This document shows positions 11,004-20,668 of a stretch of 64,000 bases of DNA, piece by piece. This DNA is from Parabacteroides sp. GTDB taxonomy: Bacteria > Bacteroidota > Bacteroidia > Bacteroidales > Tannerellaceae. The notes under the pieces are model-generated. The model saw only the letters and a program-made list of their open reading frames with translations, was not told the origin of the DNA and did no database searches. Position numbers and translations under genes: made by a program. Position 1 is the first letter of the stretch. Each line of letters opens with the position of its first letter. Where the stretch lies: the NCBI GenBank assembly GCA_028689545.1, contig JAQVCX010000002.1:38157-102156 (forward strand). The letters are read 5' to 3'.

Positions 11004-12077
11004 TTAATCCAAATATAAATAGTCGTAATGTATCAACGGTTTCATGTCCCGGTGGCCTATCAGACAGATCGCTTCCCGGCTGTCGTAGGCGGCACAACCC
11101 ACACCTAACTGCGTACCTTCCTGGTTGATAATCTTTACAATGTCGTCTTTCTCAAATTCTCCGGCAATACGCGTGACGCCAACCAGCAGGATACTGGTAG
11201 CTTTCGGTCCCAGCAAAGCCTCTTCCGCCCCCTTGTTGATATGTATCTCCCCTTTAGCGAAGCCCTCGGAATGAGCGATCCATTTCTTTACGCTGCTGAC
11301 GGGTTTCGGGGCCGGAATGAAACGAGTGCAGACCGTGTCGCTATCCGTCGCCAATAACAGCGGAAGGATATTCTCCTTCTTGCCGTTGGCGATGATAACC
11401 GCTATGCCCTCGTCCGCCACTTTTTGGGCGATATGGCATTTCGTCAACATACCTCCCCGGCCAAAGGATGATTGGCTAGTCTGTATATATTCCGACAAGT
11501 CCGTTTTCCCACATTCTATTTCCCGGATCACGGAACTATCCGGATCCGAAGGATTTCCATTGTAAATCCCGTCTATATTGCTGAGGATTACCAAGACATC
11601 CATTCCCATCATCGTAGCGATCAAGCCGGATAACTCATCATTATCCGTGAACATCAGCTCGGTTACGGATATCGTGTCATTCTCGTTCACGATCGGGATC
11701 ACCCTGTTTTCCAGCATCACCTCCATGCAATGCTTCTGGTTCAGGTAATGCGTACGGCTCCCGAAATTCTCTTTCGTGGTAAGCACTTGCCCGCACGTCA
11801 TGCCATGCTCCCGGAACAATTCGTAATACCGGTTGATCAGCTTGGCCTGTCCTACCGCCGAATACAGTTGCCGGGCCGATACGGAATCCAGCTTTTTGCC
11901 GGCCTTTATCTCGCTTCGCCCGGAAGCCACGGCTCCGGAGGAGATCAAGACGATCTCCATACCTTGCCGATGCAAGTCCGCTACTTGGTCTACCAACGCG
12001 GACATGCGGGTGATATCTAGCGTCCCATCCTTACGGGTCAGGACATTGCTTCCTATTTTTACAGCGATACGCTTCAT
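11004..12077 (-). CDS. proB: Glutamate 5-kinase
   Basis: MKRIAVKIGSNVLTRKDG, LISSGAVASGRSEI, VNENDTISV, FTDNDELSGLIATMMGMDVLVILSNIDGIY; C-terminal PUA region. Confidence 0.97.
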   Translation of the reverse strand: MKRIAVKIGSNVLTRKDGTLDITRMSALVDQVADLHRQGMEIVLISSGAVASGRSEIKAGKKLDSVSARQLYSAVGQAKLINRYYELFREHGMTCGQVLTTKENFGSRTHYLNQKHCMEVMLENRVIPIVNENDTISVTELMFTDNDELSGLIATMMGMDVLVILSNIDGIYNGNPSDPDSSVIREIECGKTDLSEYIQTSQSSFGRGGMLTKCHIAQKVADEGIAVIIANGKKENILPLLLATDSDTVCTRFIPAPKPVSSVKKWIAHSEGFAKGEIHINKGAEEALLGPKATSILLVGVTRIAGEFEKDDIVKIINQEGTQLGVGCAAYDSREAICLIGHRDMKPLIHYDYLYLD

Positions 12078-12093
12078 TCATAAATCCCCCATC

Positions 12094-13749
12094 TTATTTC
12101 TTGTCTTTATCCCGGATCTCTACCCGGCGGATCTTTCCGCTGATCGTCTTTGGTAGCTCATCCACGAACTCTACGACACGGGGATATTTGTAAGGAGCGG
12201 TGACACGTTTCACGTGATTTTGCAATTCCTTGATCAAGGCATCGCCCGCTTTATCCTTATAATCCTTCGCCAATACGATCGTGGCCTTTACTACCTGTCC
12301 GCGGATCTCGTCGGGGACACCGGTGATGGCGCATTCCACTACGGCCGGGTGAGTCATCAAGGCACTTTCCACCTCGAACGGCCCGATACGATAGCCGGAA
12401 CTCTTGATCACGTCGTCCGCACGGCCAACGAACCATAAGTAACCATCCTCGTCGCGCCAAGCCACGTCTCCCGTGTAATACAGCCCGTCGTGCCAAGCTT
12501 CCCGTGTACGTTCCGCGTCTCGGTAATATTCTTTGAATAACCCGATTGGCTTGCCATTTGTTGTGTGGATCACGATCTGTCCTTGCTCGCCATCCTCCGC
12601 GCGGCTTCCGTCCGGACGCAATAGATCGACATCGTATTGCGGGTTGGGAACACCCATAGAGCCCGGTTTCGGCTCCATCCACGGGAAAGTGGCGACTGTC
12701 AGCGTAGTCTCCGTCTGTCCGAAGCCTTCCATCAACTTAATGCCGGTCAGCTTATAGAACGTGTCGAATACGGCGGGGTTCAGGGCCTCGCCGGCGATCG
12801 TGCAATATTGAAGGGATGACAGATCGTATTTAGTCATATCCTCGCGGATCAAGAAACGGAAGATCGTAGGGGGAGCGCAAAGCGAGGTGATCCGGTAATC
12901 CTGTATCATCTGTAGCATATCCGCGGGTGTGAATTTCTCGTGATCGTAGACAAATACGGTGGCTCCGGCTATCCATTGCCCATATAGCTTACCCCAAACC
13001 GCCTTGCCCCAGCCCGTATCGGCGATCGTTAGGTGAAGGCTGTCCTTATGCAAGTTGTGCCAGAAACTGCCGGTTACGATATGCCCCAGCGGATACGTGA
13101 AGTCGTGAGCCACCATCTTGGGGTTTCCGGTCGTACCGGAGGTGAAATACATCAAGGAGATATCGTCATTGCTATTCGGGTGAGACGGGCGGACGAAGGG
13201 AGCGGCGTTTTGGATACCCTGTTGGAAATCCTCGAAACCTTCCGGTATTTCGGGTCCTACGGATACGACGCTTTTTACGGTCGGCGAATCCGGTAAAGCC
13301 TCTATGATATGTTTCGTGATCACCTCTTCTCCGGCGCAAACGATCATCTTGATATCGGCGGCGTTCGCACGGTAAACGATATCTTTCTTGGTCAGTAAGT
13401 GTGTAGCCGGTATCACGACAGCCCCTAGTTTATGTAATGCGATGATAGAGAACCAGAACTCATAACGACGTTTCAGTATCAGCATCACCATATCGCCATG
13501 GCCGATTCCCAAGGATTGGAAATAAGAAGCCGTCTGGTCCGTATACCGTTTCAAGTCGGCAAACGTGAAATCGATATGCTCTCCATGATCGTTTGTCCAA
13601 CATAACGCTTTCTTATCCGGTTCTTCCTCTGCCCATGCGTCTACCACATCATATCCGAAGTTGAAGTTCTCCGGGACCTTGATCTTGAAGTTTTTAATAA
13701 AATCCTCTTGCGACTCAAACGTCGTTTTATCTATAAATCTTTCTAACAT
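12094..13749 (-). CDS. AMP-binding acyl-CoA synthetase
   Basis: [56 protein letters not shown]. Confidence 0.95.
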   Translation of the reverse strand: MLERFIDKTTFESQEDFIKNFKIKVPENFNFGYDVVDAWAEEEPDKKALCWTNDHGEHIDFTFADLKRYTDQTASYFQSLGIGHGDMVMLILKRRYEFWFSIIALHKLGAVVIPATHLLTKKDIVYRANAADIKMIVCAGEEVITKHIIEALPDSPTVKSVVSVGPEIPEGFEDFQQGIQNAAPFVRPSHPNSNDDISLMYFTSGTTGNPKMVAHDFTYPLGHIVTGSFWHNLHKDSLHLTIADTGWGKAVWGKLYGQWIAGATVFVYDHEKFTPADMLQMIQDYRITSLCAPPTIFRFLIREDMTKYDLSSLQYCTIAGEALNPAVFDTFYKLTGIKLMEGFGQTETTLTVATFPWMEPKPGSMGVPNPQYDVDLLRPDGSRAEDGEQGQIVIHTTNGKPIGLFKEYYRDAERTREAWHDGLYYTGDVAWRDEDGYLWFVGRADDVIKSSGYRIGPFEVESALMTHPAVVECAITGVPDEIRGQVVKATIVLAKDYKDKAGDALIKELQNHVKRVTAPYKYPRVVEFVDELPKTISGKIRRVEIRDKDKK

Positions 13750-13757
13750 AAGTTGTT

Positions 13758-13844
13758 TGATTTATGATTTATGATTTATGACTTATGGAGTGCGGTGCGA
13801 GATCCATAAATCGTAAATCATAAATCAAAATTCATAAATCATAA
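13758..13844. repeat. Inverted repeat built of ~8-nt TGATTTA units
   Basis: TTTGATTTATGATTTATGATTTATGACTTATGG ... CCATAAATCGTAAATCATAAATCAAAATTCATAAATCATAA. Confidence 0.85.
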
Positions 13845-14393
13845 GATGATGGCCAAGAAACTGACCTTTTCCCCATCCAGCGCTTTCATGCCATGAGGTA
13901 GCTGTGAGTTAAAATAAATGCTGTCTCCTGCTTCCAAGATCAGATCCTTACCGTTGATCTGTAGCAACAGACGGCCGTTTAATACCATATTATATTCTTG
14001 CCCCGGATGGGAATTGAGATACATCGGCTCATCCTCTGGCTTGGGATGTACGGTTACCAAGAAGGGATCCGCTTTACGTCCGACGAAACCGGCGGCCAAT
14101 GATTGGTACTTATAGGCTTTCGTACGCTCTACGGCAATACCTTTGCCGCCCCGGGTAATAAAGTAGGTACTCATTTTAGGCTCGTCGCCAAACATCAACG
14201 TGGTTAATTCTACGCCATAAGCCTGTGAGATTTGGTGCAATACGCTAACGGAAATATCAACCGTGCCGCTTTCTAGCAGCAAATATTGCTCAGTCTTGAG
14301 ATTGCAGACCTTTGCCATTTCTTCTGGCGTAATCTCCAGTGCGTCCCGTAGTCCGGCTAGACGTTCCGCAATTTGTTGTATCTGTTCGTTCAT
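13839..14393 (-). CDS. XRE family transcriptional regulator with cupin domain
   Basis: N-terminal HTH, C-terminal cupin (HPGQEYNMVLNGRLLLQINGKDLILEAGDSIYFNSQLPHGM); adjacent to and upstream of acyl-CoA synthetase. Confidence 0.88.
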   Translation of the reverse strand: MNEQIQQIAERLAGLRDALEITPEEMAKVCNLKTEQYLLLESGTVDISVSVLHQISQAYGVELTTLMFGDEPKMSTYFITRGGKGIAVERTKAYKYQSLAAGFVGRKADPFLVTVHPKPEDEPMYLNSHPGQEYNMVLNGRLLLQINGKDLILEAGDSIYFNSQLPHGMKALDGEKVSFLAIIL

Positions 14394-14473
14394 TTTGCTG
14401 AAGTTATTGTATTTTATCGCTCCAAAGATAGAAATAAAAAGCAAAAAGTAGGGGGAAACCCTTGTTTTCTTTT

Positions 14474-15166
14474 CTAATTAATAGATGAGGATGGGAGGTC
14501 GGAAGTCGTGACCTGAGCCGCATTCTTCTTTAACCACTCTAATCGGCGCTGGTCTGGGAGGTGTTTTACCTTGAAATGCTCGAATGTCACATTAAATCCA
14601 TCTCCATCGGGACAAGCGGCCATAAACCCAACTTGCACGGGGATATTGTCTTGCAGCCAAGCGTTACGCATAAGGATATATTCCTTATCATCGAATGAGT
14701 AGAAGATCTCCACGGCATCCAATCTGCGGACTGCCTTTATCCATACGTGGGGGATAGCCTTGTCTAAGGTGATGACGCTCCAGTCGGAGGTCTTATGCGT
14801 GACGACCGCGCTTAGGTTGTATTTACCATCCACGAACTCTATACCGGCCTTTATGTAATTTTCATGATTGATACGAAGCATCAGGCCGGCTTGGTCGAAA
14901 CGCTGCTTGTAATCACCCGTTATCTTGACTTTCACCTCGAACTCGCCCCCGTAAGTCGCATAATAGAAAGGGGCGTCGTCTACCGTAAACCCATAATGGG
15001 AAATCCTCCAGTAGTCGCTTTGGGGAGTGACCTGCATGGAGAGCGACTTGTCTTTAATCTCCCATCGCTCCGGCTCGTTGAACCATTGCATCTTATCCAA
15101 CGATTGCGTCCAGCCGAATTGTAAAGAGGCGACAATAACAAAACTCAGTAATACTAATTTTCTCAT
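14474..15166 (-). CDS. DUF1349 domain-containing secreted protein
   Basis: DKMQWFNEPERWEIKDKSLSMQVTPQSDYWRISHYGF..., signal peptide. Confidence 0.8.
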   Translation of the reverse strand: MRKLVLLSFVIVASLQFGWTQSLDKMQWFNEPERWEIKDKSLSMQVTPQSDYWRISHYGFTVDDAPFYYATYGGEFEVKVKITGDYKQRFDQAGLMLRINHENYIKAGIEFVDGKYNLSAVVTHKTSDWSVITLDKAIPHVWIKAVRRLDAVEIFYSFDDKEYILMRNAWLQDNIPVQVGFMAACPDGDGFNVTFEHFKVKHLPDQRRLEWLKKNAAQVTTSDLPSSSIN

Positions 15167-15375
15167 TTCACTTTTAATTTAGTTGCATTCTCTTTCCGTA
15201 AGTGATAATGTGTTTAACCTTACCTCCACAAAGGTAACATGTTCTTATAGATCGCACAATGCGGTTGTCTTTGGTTGATATATATTAACGTTTATGTGCC
15301 TCTGTTTTAAAATAAATTCGCTATGTTTACCGCATAAAGTTTCATTGAATAACCATTTAAATAATCTGAAGTATT

Positions 15376-17007
15376 ATGGATAATGCTATTTTTAGATTTC
15401 CTAAACCCATTAATGAGCCGGTAAAGGCGTATGCTCTCGGATCAAGTGAAAAAGCATCCTTAAAGAAAGCGTTGGCTGAGATTAGTTCCGAGGAATGGGA
15501 TATTCCTTTGGTAATTGGCGGAAAGGAGATCCGTACGGGTAATACGGGTAAGGTCGTCATGCCTCATGATCATCATCATGTGTTGGGCACTTACCATAAG
15601 GCGGGCGAGAAAGAGGTGCAAATGGCTATCGACGCCGCTATGAAAGCGCATAAGGAATGGTCCGAGCTTCCATGGGTGGAACGTGCGTCCATTATGCTTC
15701 GCGTGGCTGAGTTGTTGGCTACGAAATATCGTTATATGCTGAACGCCTCGGTTATGTTGGGGCAAAGTAAGAATCCGTTCCAGGCGGAGATCGACGCTCC
15801 TTGCGAATTGATCGACTTCTTGCGTTTCAGCACCTTCTACGCTAGCCAGGTGTATGCCGACCAGCCCTATTCCGAGACGGGGATTTTGAATCGTATGGAA
15901 TACCGTGCCTTGGAGGGTTTCGTGTTCTCGCTCACGCCGTTCAACTTCACGTCGATCGCTTCCAACCTGAATATGGCTCCGGCTATGATGGGTAACGTGG
16001 CGGTATGGAAACCGTCTACTACGGCGATCCATTCGAACTATTTCTTGATGAAAGTATTCCAAGAGGCCGGCTTGCCCGATGGCGTAGTGAATTTCATCCC
16101 GGGGCAGGGTAGCGTGATCGGTAAGGTGATTACGAGTAGCAGTGATTTGGCGGGATTCCACTTTACGGGCTCTACCTCTACGTTCAATACCTTGTGGCGC
16201 CAGATCGGGGAGAACTTGGGGCATTATAAATCGTATCCCAAGATCGTAGGCGAGACCGGTGGCAAGAACTTTATCTTCGTTCATCCCTCGGCTCCGGCGT
16301 TGGATGTGGCTACCGCTATCGTACGTGGCGCGTTCGAGTATCAAGGGCAGAAGTGCTCGGCTGGCTCTCGGGCTTATATCCCGGCTTCGCTCTGGAAAGA
16401 GGTGAAAGATTACGTGGGCGATATGCTGAAAGAGATCAAGATGGGCGACGTGCAGGATTTCTCGAACTTCGTCAATGCCGTGATCGATGAGGCTTCGTTC
16501 GATAATATCATGAGTTATATCGATTACGCGAAACAGTCGCCAGACGCGGAGGTGATCTTTGGCGGTAAGGGGGATAAGTCGGTTGGTTATTTCGTGGAGC
16601 CGACGGTTATCCAGACTACCGATCCGATGTTCAAGAGCATGGTAGAGGAGATCTTCGGGCCGGTGATTACGATCTATGTATATGACGACGCTAAATATGA
16701 GGAGACGCTCGAACTTTGCGACCGTACCTCTCCGTACGGATTGACGGGTTCTATTTTCGCCCGCGACCGTTACGCGATCGATAAGGCATTCAATACCTTG
16801 CGTTATTCGGCCGGTAATTTCTATATAAACGATAAGCCGACTGGCGCTGTGATCGCCCAGCAACCGTTTGGCGGTTCTCGTTCGTCGGGAACGAACGACA
16901 AGGCGGGGGGTCCGTTGAACTTGATTCGCTGGACAAATCCTCGTTGTATCAAGGAATGCTTGGTTCCTCCTACGAGCTACGGGTATCCGTTCTTGGGTGA
17001 GAAATAA
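15376..17007 (+). CDS. pruA: L-glutamate gamma-semialdehyde (1-pyrroline-5-carboxylate) dehydrogenase
   Basis: SLTPFNFTSIASNLNMAPAMMGNVAVWKPS, GETGGKNFIFVH, GQKCSAGSRAYIP, QQPFGGSRSSGTNDKAGG. Confidence 0.96.
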   Translation: MDNAIFRFPKPINEPVKAYALGSSEKASLKKALAEISSEEWDIPLVIGGKEIRTGNTGKVVMPHDHHHVLGTYHKAGEKEVQMAIDAAMKAHKEWSELPWVERASIMLRVAELLATKYRYMLNASVMLGQSKNPFQAEIDAPCELIDFLRFSTFYASQVYADQPYSETGILNRMEYRALEGFVFSLTPFNFTSIASNLNMAPAMMGNVAVWKPSTTAIHSNYFLMKVFQEAGLPDGVVNFIPGQGSVIGKVITSSSDLAGFHFTGSTSTFNTLWRQIGENLGHYKSYPKIVGETGGKNFIFVHPSAPALDVATAIVRGAFEYQGQKCSAGSRAYIPASLWKEVKDYVGDMLKEIKMGDVQDFSNFVNAVIDEASFDNIMSYIDYAKQSPDAEVIFGGKGDKSVGYFVEPTVIQTTDPMFKSMVEEIFGPVITIYVYDDAKYEETLELCDRTSPYGLTGSIFARDRYAIDKAFNTLRYSAGNFYINDKPTGAVIAQQPFGGSRSSGTNDKAGGPLNLIRWTNPRCIKECLVPPTSYGYPFLGEK

Positions 17008-17050
17008 TTTCTTGATTTATTAACTTTGACAGCTAGCATATGGGCATGAT

Positions 17051-17160
17051 ATGGAACACGGATGACACGGAGCACACGGATAACACGGATTATATAACGG
17101 ATGACACGGATTATATATTATCTGTGTCATCCGTGTGCTCCGTGTAGTCCGTGTTCCATA
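17051..17160. repeat. Long hairpin of 9-nt ACACGGATG units
   Basis: ATGGAACACGGATGACACGGAGCACACGGATAACACGG... inverted as ...CTGTGTCATCCGTGTGCTCCGTGTAGTCCGTGTTCCAT; ACACGG spaced 9 nt at 17056/17065/17074/17083. Confidence 0.9.
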
Positions 17161-17204
17161 AAGTACCCTAGCGGTGGATGCTGTAACCTTTATCTATATA
17201 CGAC

Positions 17205-18380
17205 ATGTTAGACTTTAATAATACCGAGATCGCTTTCTCCTCAAAGTCGCGGGGCGAATTACAAAATGCTTACTGGCTTTTCAATACGATCCAATATCCT
17301 TGGTTGGTAAAATGCGCTAAGGTAGCCACGAATATAGCCTTGAAAATACATTTTCCGCTCTCTTGGGCGGTGAAGCCTACCTTATATAAACAGTTCGTGG
17401 GGGGAGAGACCTTGGAGGACTGTTCCGCGGCCATCAATCACTTGATGAAATACAACGTGAAGGCGACGCTCGATTATTCGGCGGAGAGCGAGCGAACCCC
17501 GGAGGGCATTGAGGCGACTCTGGAGGAGACCTTGCGCTCGATAGATTTTGCGAAAGGGAATACGAATCTGGCCTATGCCGTATTCAAACCCTCCACGATC
17601 ACGACCGATGAGTTGCTGGCCAAGGCTTCCGAGAAACGGGAAGAGCTTACGATAGACGATGTCCGGCATTTCCGTGAGTTCCGCGAGCGTTTCATGGAGC
17701 TTTGCCAACGGGCTTACGATAACGACGTACGTATCTTGGTGGACGCGGAGGATTATTGTTTCCAAGACGCTATCGACGCGTTGACCGATGAGGCGATGCG
17801 CAAGTTTAACAAGAAACGAGCGATCGTATTCGCCACCTTGCAAATGTATCGCCATGACCGGATGCCTTATCTGCGTCGTATCTACGATGACGCCGTGGCA
17901 AAAGGTTATATCGCCGGCGTGAAATTCGTGCGCGGGGCTTATATGGAGGCGGAGCGTGCCCGCGCGGCGGCGTTGGCTTATCCCGATCCGATCTGTAAGG
18001 ACAAGCGGGCCACGGACGAGAATTATGACGCGGCGATCCGTTTCACCATGGATCATCTGGATCATTTCGAGATGTTCATGGGAACCCATAATGAGGAGAG
18101 CAATTATAAGCTGGCGAAATTGATGGACGAGAAGGGGATCGCCCACGATGATCCTCGTGTCTTCTTCGCCCAGCTATTGGGGATGAGCGATAATATCTCC
18201 TTCAATCTAGCCCATGCGGGATACAACGTAACCAAATACGTCCCTTACGCCTCCGTGCGGGATGTATTGCCCTATTTGATCCGGCGTGCGGAAGAGAATA
18301 CCTCCGTAGCGGGGCAGACCGGCCGTGAACTCCGGATGTTGGAGGCGGAAATGGCTAGGCGAAAAGAAAAGCCTGTTTAA
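17205..18380 (+). CDS. Proline dehydrogenase family protein
   Basis: DAEDYCFQDAIDALTDEAM, VKFVRGAYMEAER, GTHNEES, LLGMSDNISFNLAHAGYNVTKYVPYASVRDVLPYLIRRAEENTS. Confidence 0.93.
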   Translation: MLDFNNTEIAFSSKSRGELQNAYWLFNTIQYPWLVKCAKVATNIALKIHFPLSWAVKPTLYKQFVGGETLEDCSAAINHLMKYNVKATLDYSAESERTPEGIEATLEETLRSIDFAKGNTNLAYAVFKPSTITTDELLAKASEKREELTIDDVRHFREFRERFMELCQRAYDNDVRILVDAEDYCFQDAIDALTDEAMRKFNKKRAIVFATLQMYRHDRMPYLRRIYDDAVAKGYIAGVKFVRGAYMEAERARAAALAYPDPICKDKRATDENYDAAIRFTMDHLDHFEMFMGTHNEESNYKLAKLMDEKGIAHDDPRVFFAQLLGMSDNISFNLAHAGYNVTKYVPYASVRDVLPYLIRRAEENTSVAGQTGRELRMLEAEMARRKEKPV

Positions 18381-18472
18381 ATTTTATCCAGTAATATTCA
18401 ATAGAAGCTAATTAGACCATCTCATAGGTGGAAAAGGCCTTTGTGCCGGACACATGGCATTAAGACTTTCGC

Positions 18473-18539
18473 AGAAGATATACTTCATCTGCTAGAGAAG
18501 ATATACTTCAAGTGCCAATGGATATATACTGCTTCGGCA
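18473..18539. repeat. ~22-nt tandem units (GATATACTTC / GGATATATACTGC)
   Basis: AGAAGATATACTTCATCTGCTAG / AGAAGATATACTTCAAGTGCCA / ATGGATATATACTGCTTCGGCA. Confidence 0.75.
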
Positions 18540-18712
18540 AGATACAATTCGGAATGCAGTGTATAGATATATTGATCGCGAGATGTGATACAAATAACAG
18601 ACGACATATTGTTCGATGAAATACAGGGCGTATTGCATTATCGTGGAGTCTGATATTCCGATTTTTGCGGATATGACGGTGGCTTCTGCCGTAAAGAAAT
18701 CCACTGGAATAA

Positions 18713-18818
18713 GGCTTGTCAAGTGAATAACTAATCACTTCCCAACTGGTAAGCTTACGACTACCCCCAGCCGCTAGTTAATCACTTGACAAGTGATTAG
18801 TTATTCACTTAACAAGCC
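18713..18818. repeat. Nested inverted repeat
   Basis: GGCTTGTCAAGTGAATAACTAATCACTT ... AAGTGATTAGTTATTCACTTAACAAGCC (27/28 complementary) plus inner TAATCACTTGACAAGTGATTA palindrome. Confidence 0.9.
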
Positions 18819-19188
18819 ATGAACTGCCTGTTCGTGTTTGTTGTAATGTGTTAATGCACAGTTCTTCTTTGTCAATATACATGACTGTAAAGCCACTTAT
18901 TTGCTGATGAGAGTTCTTAAGGAAATGTACTCCGGTGTAAAGGTCATTCGCATAGAAGGATTACAATAGAAGGCACTGCCGGAATTATGAACTAACATTC
19001 GATTCGGTAGAGGAAATGGTAAAATTGGTCACTATAAGATTATTATTGAGGGAAATTTAAACAGGCTCTGAGTATGATGGATGAAGGATGTTTTTAATAC
19101 TATTTACGTGCTTTTTTGTATAAGTAATTTGTTTTTTAAAATTTATTTCCCGTTATTGCGAAAGTATTAATCATTTAAGCTAAATGTT

Positions 19189-19407
19189 ATGAAAAAGAAG
19201 TTGTTTGTGGCATTTGCATTTGTCGCAGTATTGTCGGTAGAAGGCTGGAATTTGTATCAAGAAAAACAAAATGAACCGTCATTGTCTGAGATTGCTGCTG
19301 AGAATGTGGATGCGTTGGCTACAAGAGATACTTGTCGCTGGAAAGATCCGGGAGAGTATGCCGATTGTGGTAGTGGAAAAAGTTTAGCATGTCCATGTGG
19401 TGGATAA
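19189..19407 (+). CDS. NVEALA-type secreted Cys-rich peptide precursor (72 aa)
   Basis: Lys-rich/hydrophobic N-terminus, ENVDALA motif (residues 38-44), 28-aa tail TRDTCRWKDPGEYADCGSGKSLACPCGG with four Cys. Confidence 0.85.
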   Translation: MKKKLFVAFAFVAVLSVEGWNLYQEKQNEPSLSEIAAENVDALATRDTCRWKDPGEYADCGSGKSLACPCGG

Positions 19408-19415
19408 GTCTATTT

Positions 19416-19460
19416 AAGGTGTGTTGAAACCTTTGCATTGCAATGATTTTGTCACACCTT
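19416..19460 (+). terminator. Hairpin after peptide gene (attenuator/processing candidate)
   Basis: AAGGTGTG ... CACACCTT (8-bp perfect stem), inner CATTGCAATG palindrome, followed by T-rich stretch. Confidence 0.5.
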
Positions 19461-19501
19461 TTACCACTTATGTTTTTTTTATTATATTATATATAGGTAA
19501 T

Positions 19502-20668
19502 ATGCGTATTGTTGGTTTATTATGTACATGTATTATGGTCTTTGTTTTTGAGGCTTGTAATACACAGGATAGAAGAGATGATTGTTTCTTGTCTTTGTCT
19601 GATGAGTATTTGTCCTTTCCTGTATCGTCTGATACGTATTTACCTTATCGAGGGATTGAAATATTCTCAGTGGATAATAAAGAGTATTTAGCATATCGAG
19701 GAAGTGATAGGCAGACTATCTTTATTTATGAGTTATTGTCAGGGAAACCTTTGAAATGTGTCCGATATTCAATGGAAGGTGGAGATGGTATTGGAAAAAT
19801 AGGAGAGATTTATATTGAGGATTTCAATCATATATATATAACAACTCCTTATAAAGCTATGATTTATCGAACGGATACAACTGGAATTGTTTTGCAAAAA
19901 ATAAATTATGATAAAACTAGTGATGATATACCTGTTGAATTAGAAACGATTGCTGGAACGCTTGGCCCTATAGCGATTTTAGACTCAAAAATCTATATTC
20001 CTCAAGATTTGAATATGTTTTATGGGAATGAATTGGTCGATAAGAGCAAAGTTGGAGTAGTTGTTGATACTATACGACATACTGTAGAGTTGCTTCCAGT
20101 TGGTTTCCCTCATTTAATTAGTTATTTAGATATTGGTACAAGTGCAGGCTTTGGGTGCTTCTATAACCGATGTTTTGGAGAAGATTGTTTTGTGTATGGC
20201 TTTTTGTATAGTGATATAATGTATAAAACATCAATAGATCATAAAAATGTGATAAAGAAGCATGTTGAAAGTAAGTATATACCTAAAATAGAAGTTTTTC
20301 GAACAGATGCATCAGATTTTAATCAAATGCTGAAGCACGAAGCGGAATTTGCTATTTATGGAGATTGTCTATATGATCGATATAGAAAGGTGTATTATAG
20401 ATTTGCCTACCCTTCCAGTGAATTGGAAAATAATGATAGCTATCTGGAGATTTTACGAAATGGCAGAAAACAATTTTCTATTATTATTTTGAATGAAAAT
20501 TTAGATATTATAGGTGAGACTTTGTTCCCGGAGTTTGCTTTTTCAAATCGTGCTCATTTTGTAAGAGAAGATGGACTGTATCTGAGTGTTTCTCACTTTA
20601 AACGTAAGGACTTTTCGGAGGATGAGCTGCGCTTTCAAAGGCTTGATTTAGTTTATAATAAAAAATGA
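19502..20668 (+). CDS. DUF4221-like / beta-propeller-type lipoprotein
   Basis: MRIVGLLCTCIMVFVFEAC lipoprotein-like signal; overall resemblance to Bacteroidetes DUF4221/6-bladed-propeller proteins that accompany NVEALA peptides. Confidence 0.65.
   Translation: MRIVGLLCTCIMVFVFEACNTQDRRDDCFLSLSDEYLSFPVSSDTYLPYRGIEIFSVDNKEYLAYRGSDRQTIFIYELLSGKPLKCVRYSMEGGDGIGKIGEIYIEDFNHIYITTPYKAMIYRTDTTGIVLQKINYDKTSDDIPVELETIAGTLGPIAILDSKIYIPQDLNMFYGNELVDKSKVGVVVDTIRHTVELLPVGFPHLISYLDIGTSAGFGCFYNRCFGEDCFVYGFLYSDIMYKTSIDHKNVIKKHVESKYIPKIEVFRTDASDFNQMLKHEAEFAIYGDCLYDRYRKVYYRFAYPSSELENNDSYLEILRNGRKQFSIIILNENLDIIGETLFPEFAFSNRAHFVREDGLYLSVSHFKRKDFSEDELRFQRLDLVYNKK

Noticed and set aside
15460-16863. 467-aa antisense ORF over P5C dehydrogenase
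   Set aside because: Shadow ORF; sense strand has clear ALDH motifs and the antisense has Arg/His-rich composition with no domain
18492-18738. Two 76-aa minus-strand ORFs
   Set aside because: Overlap each other and the repeat units; no domain or start context
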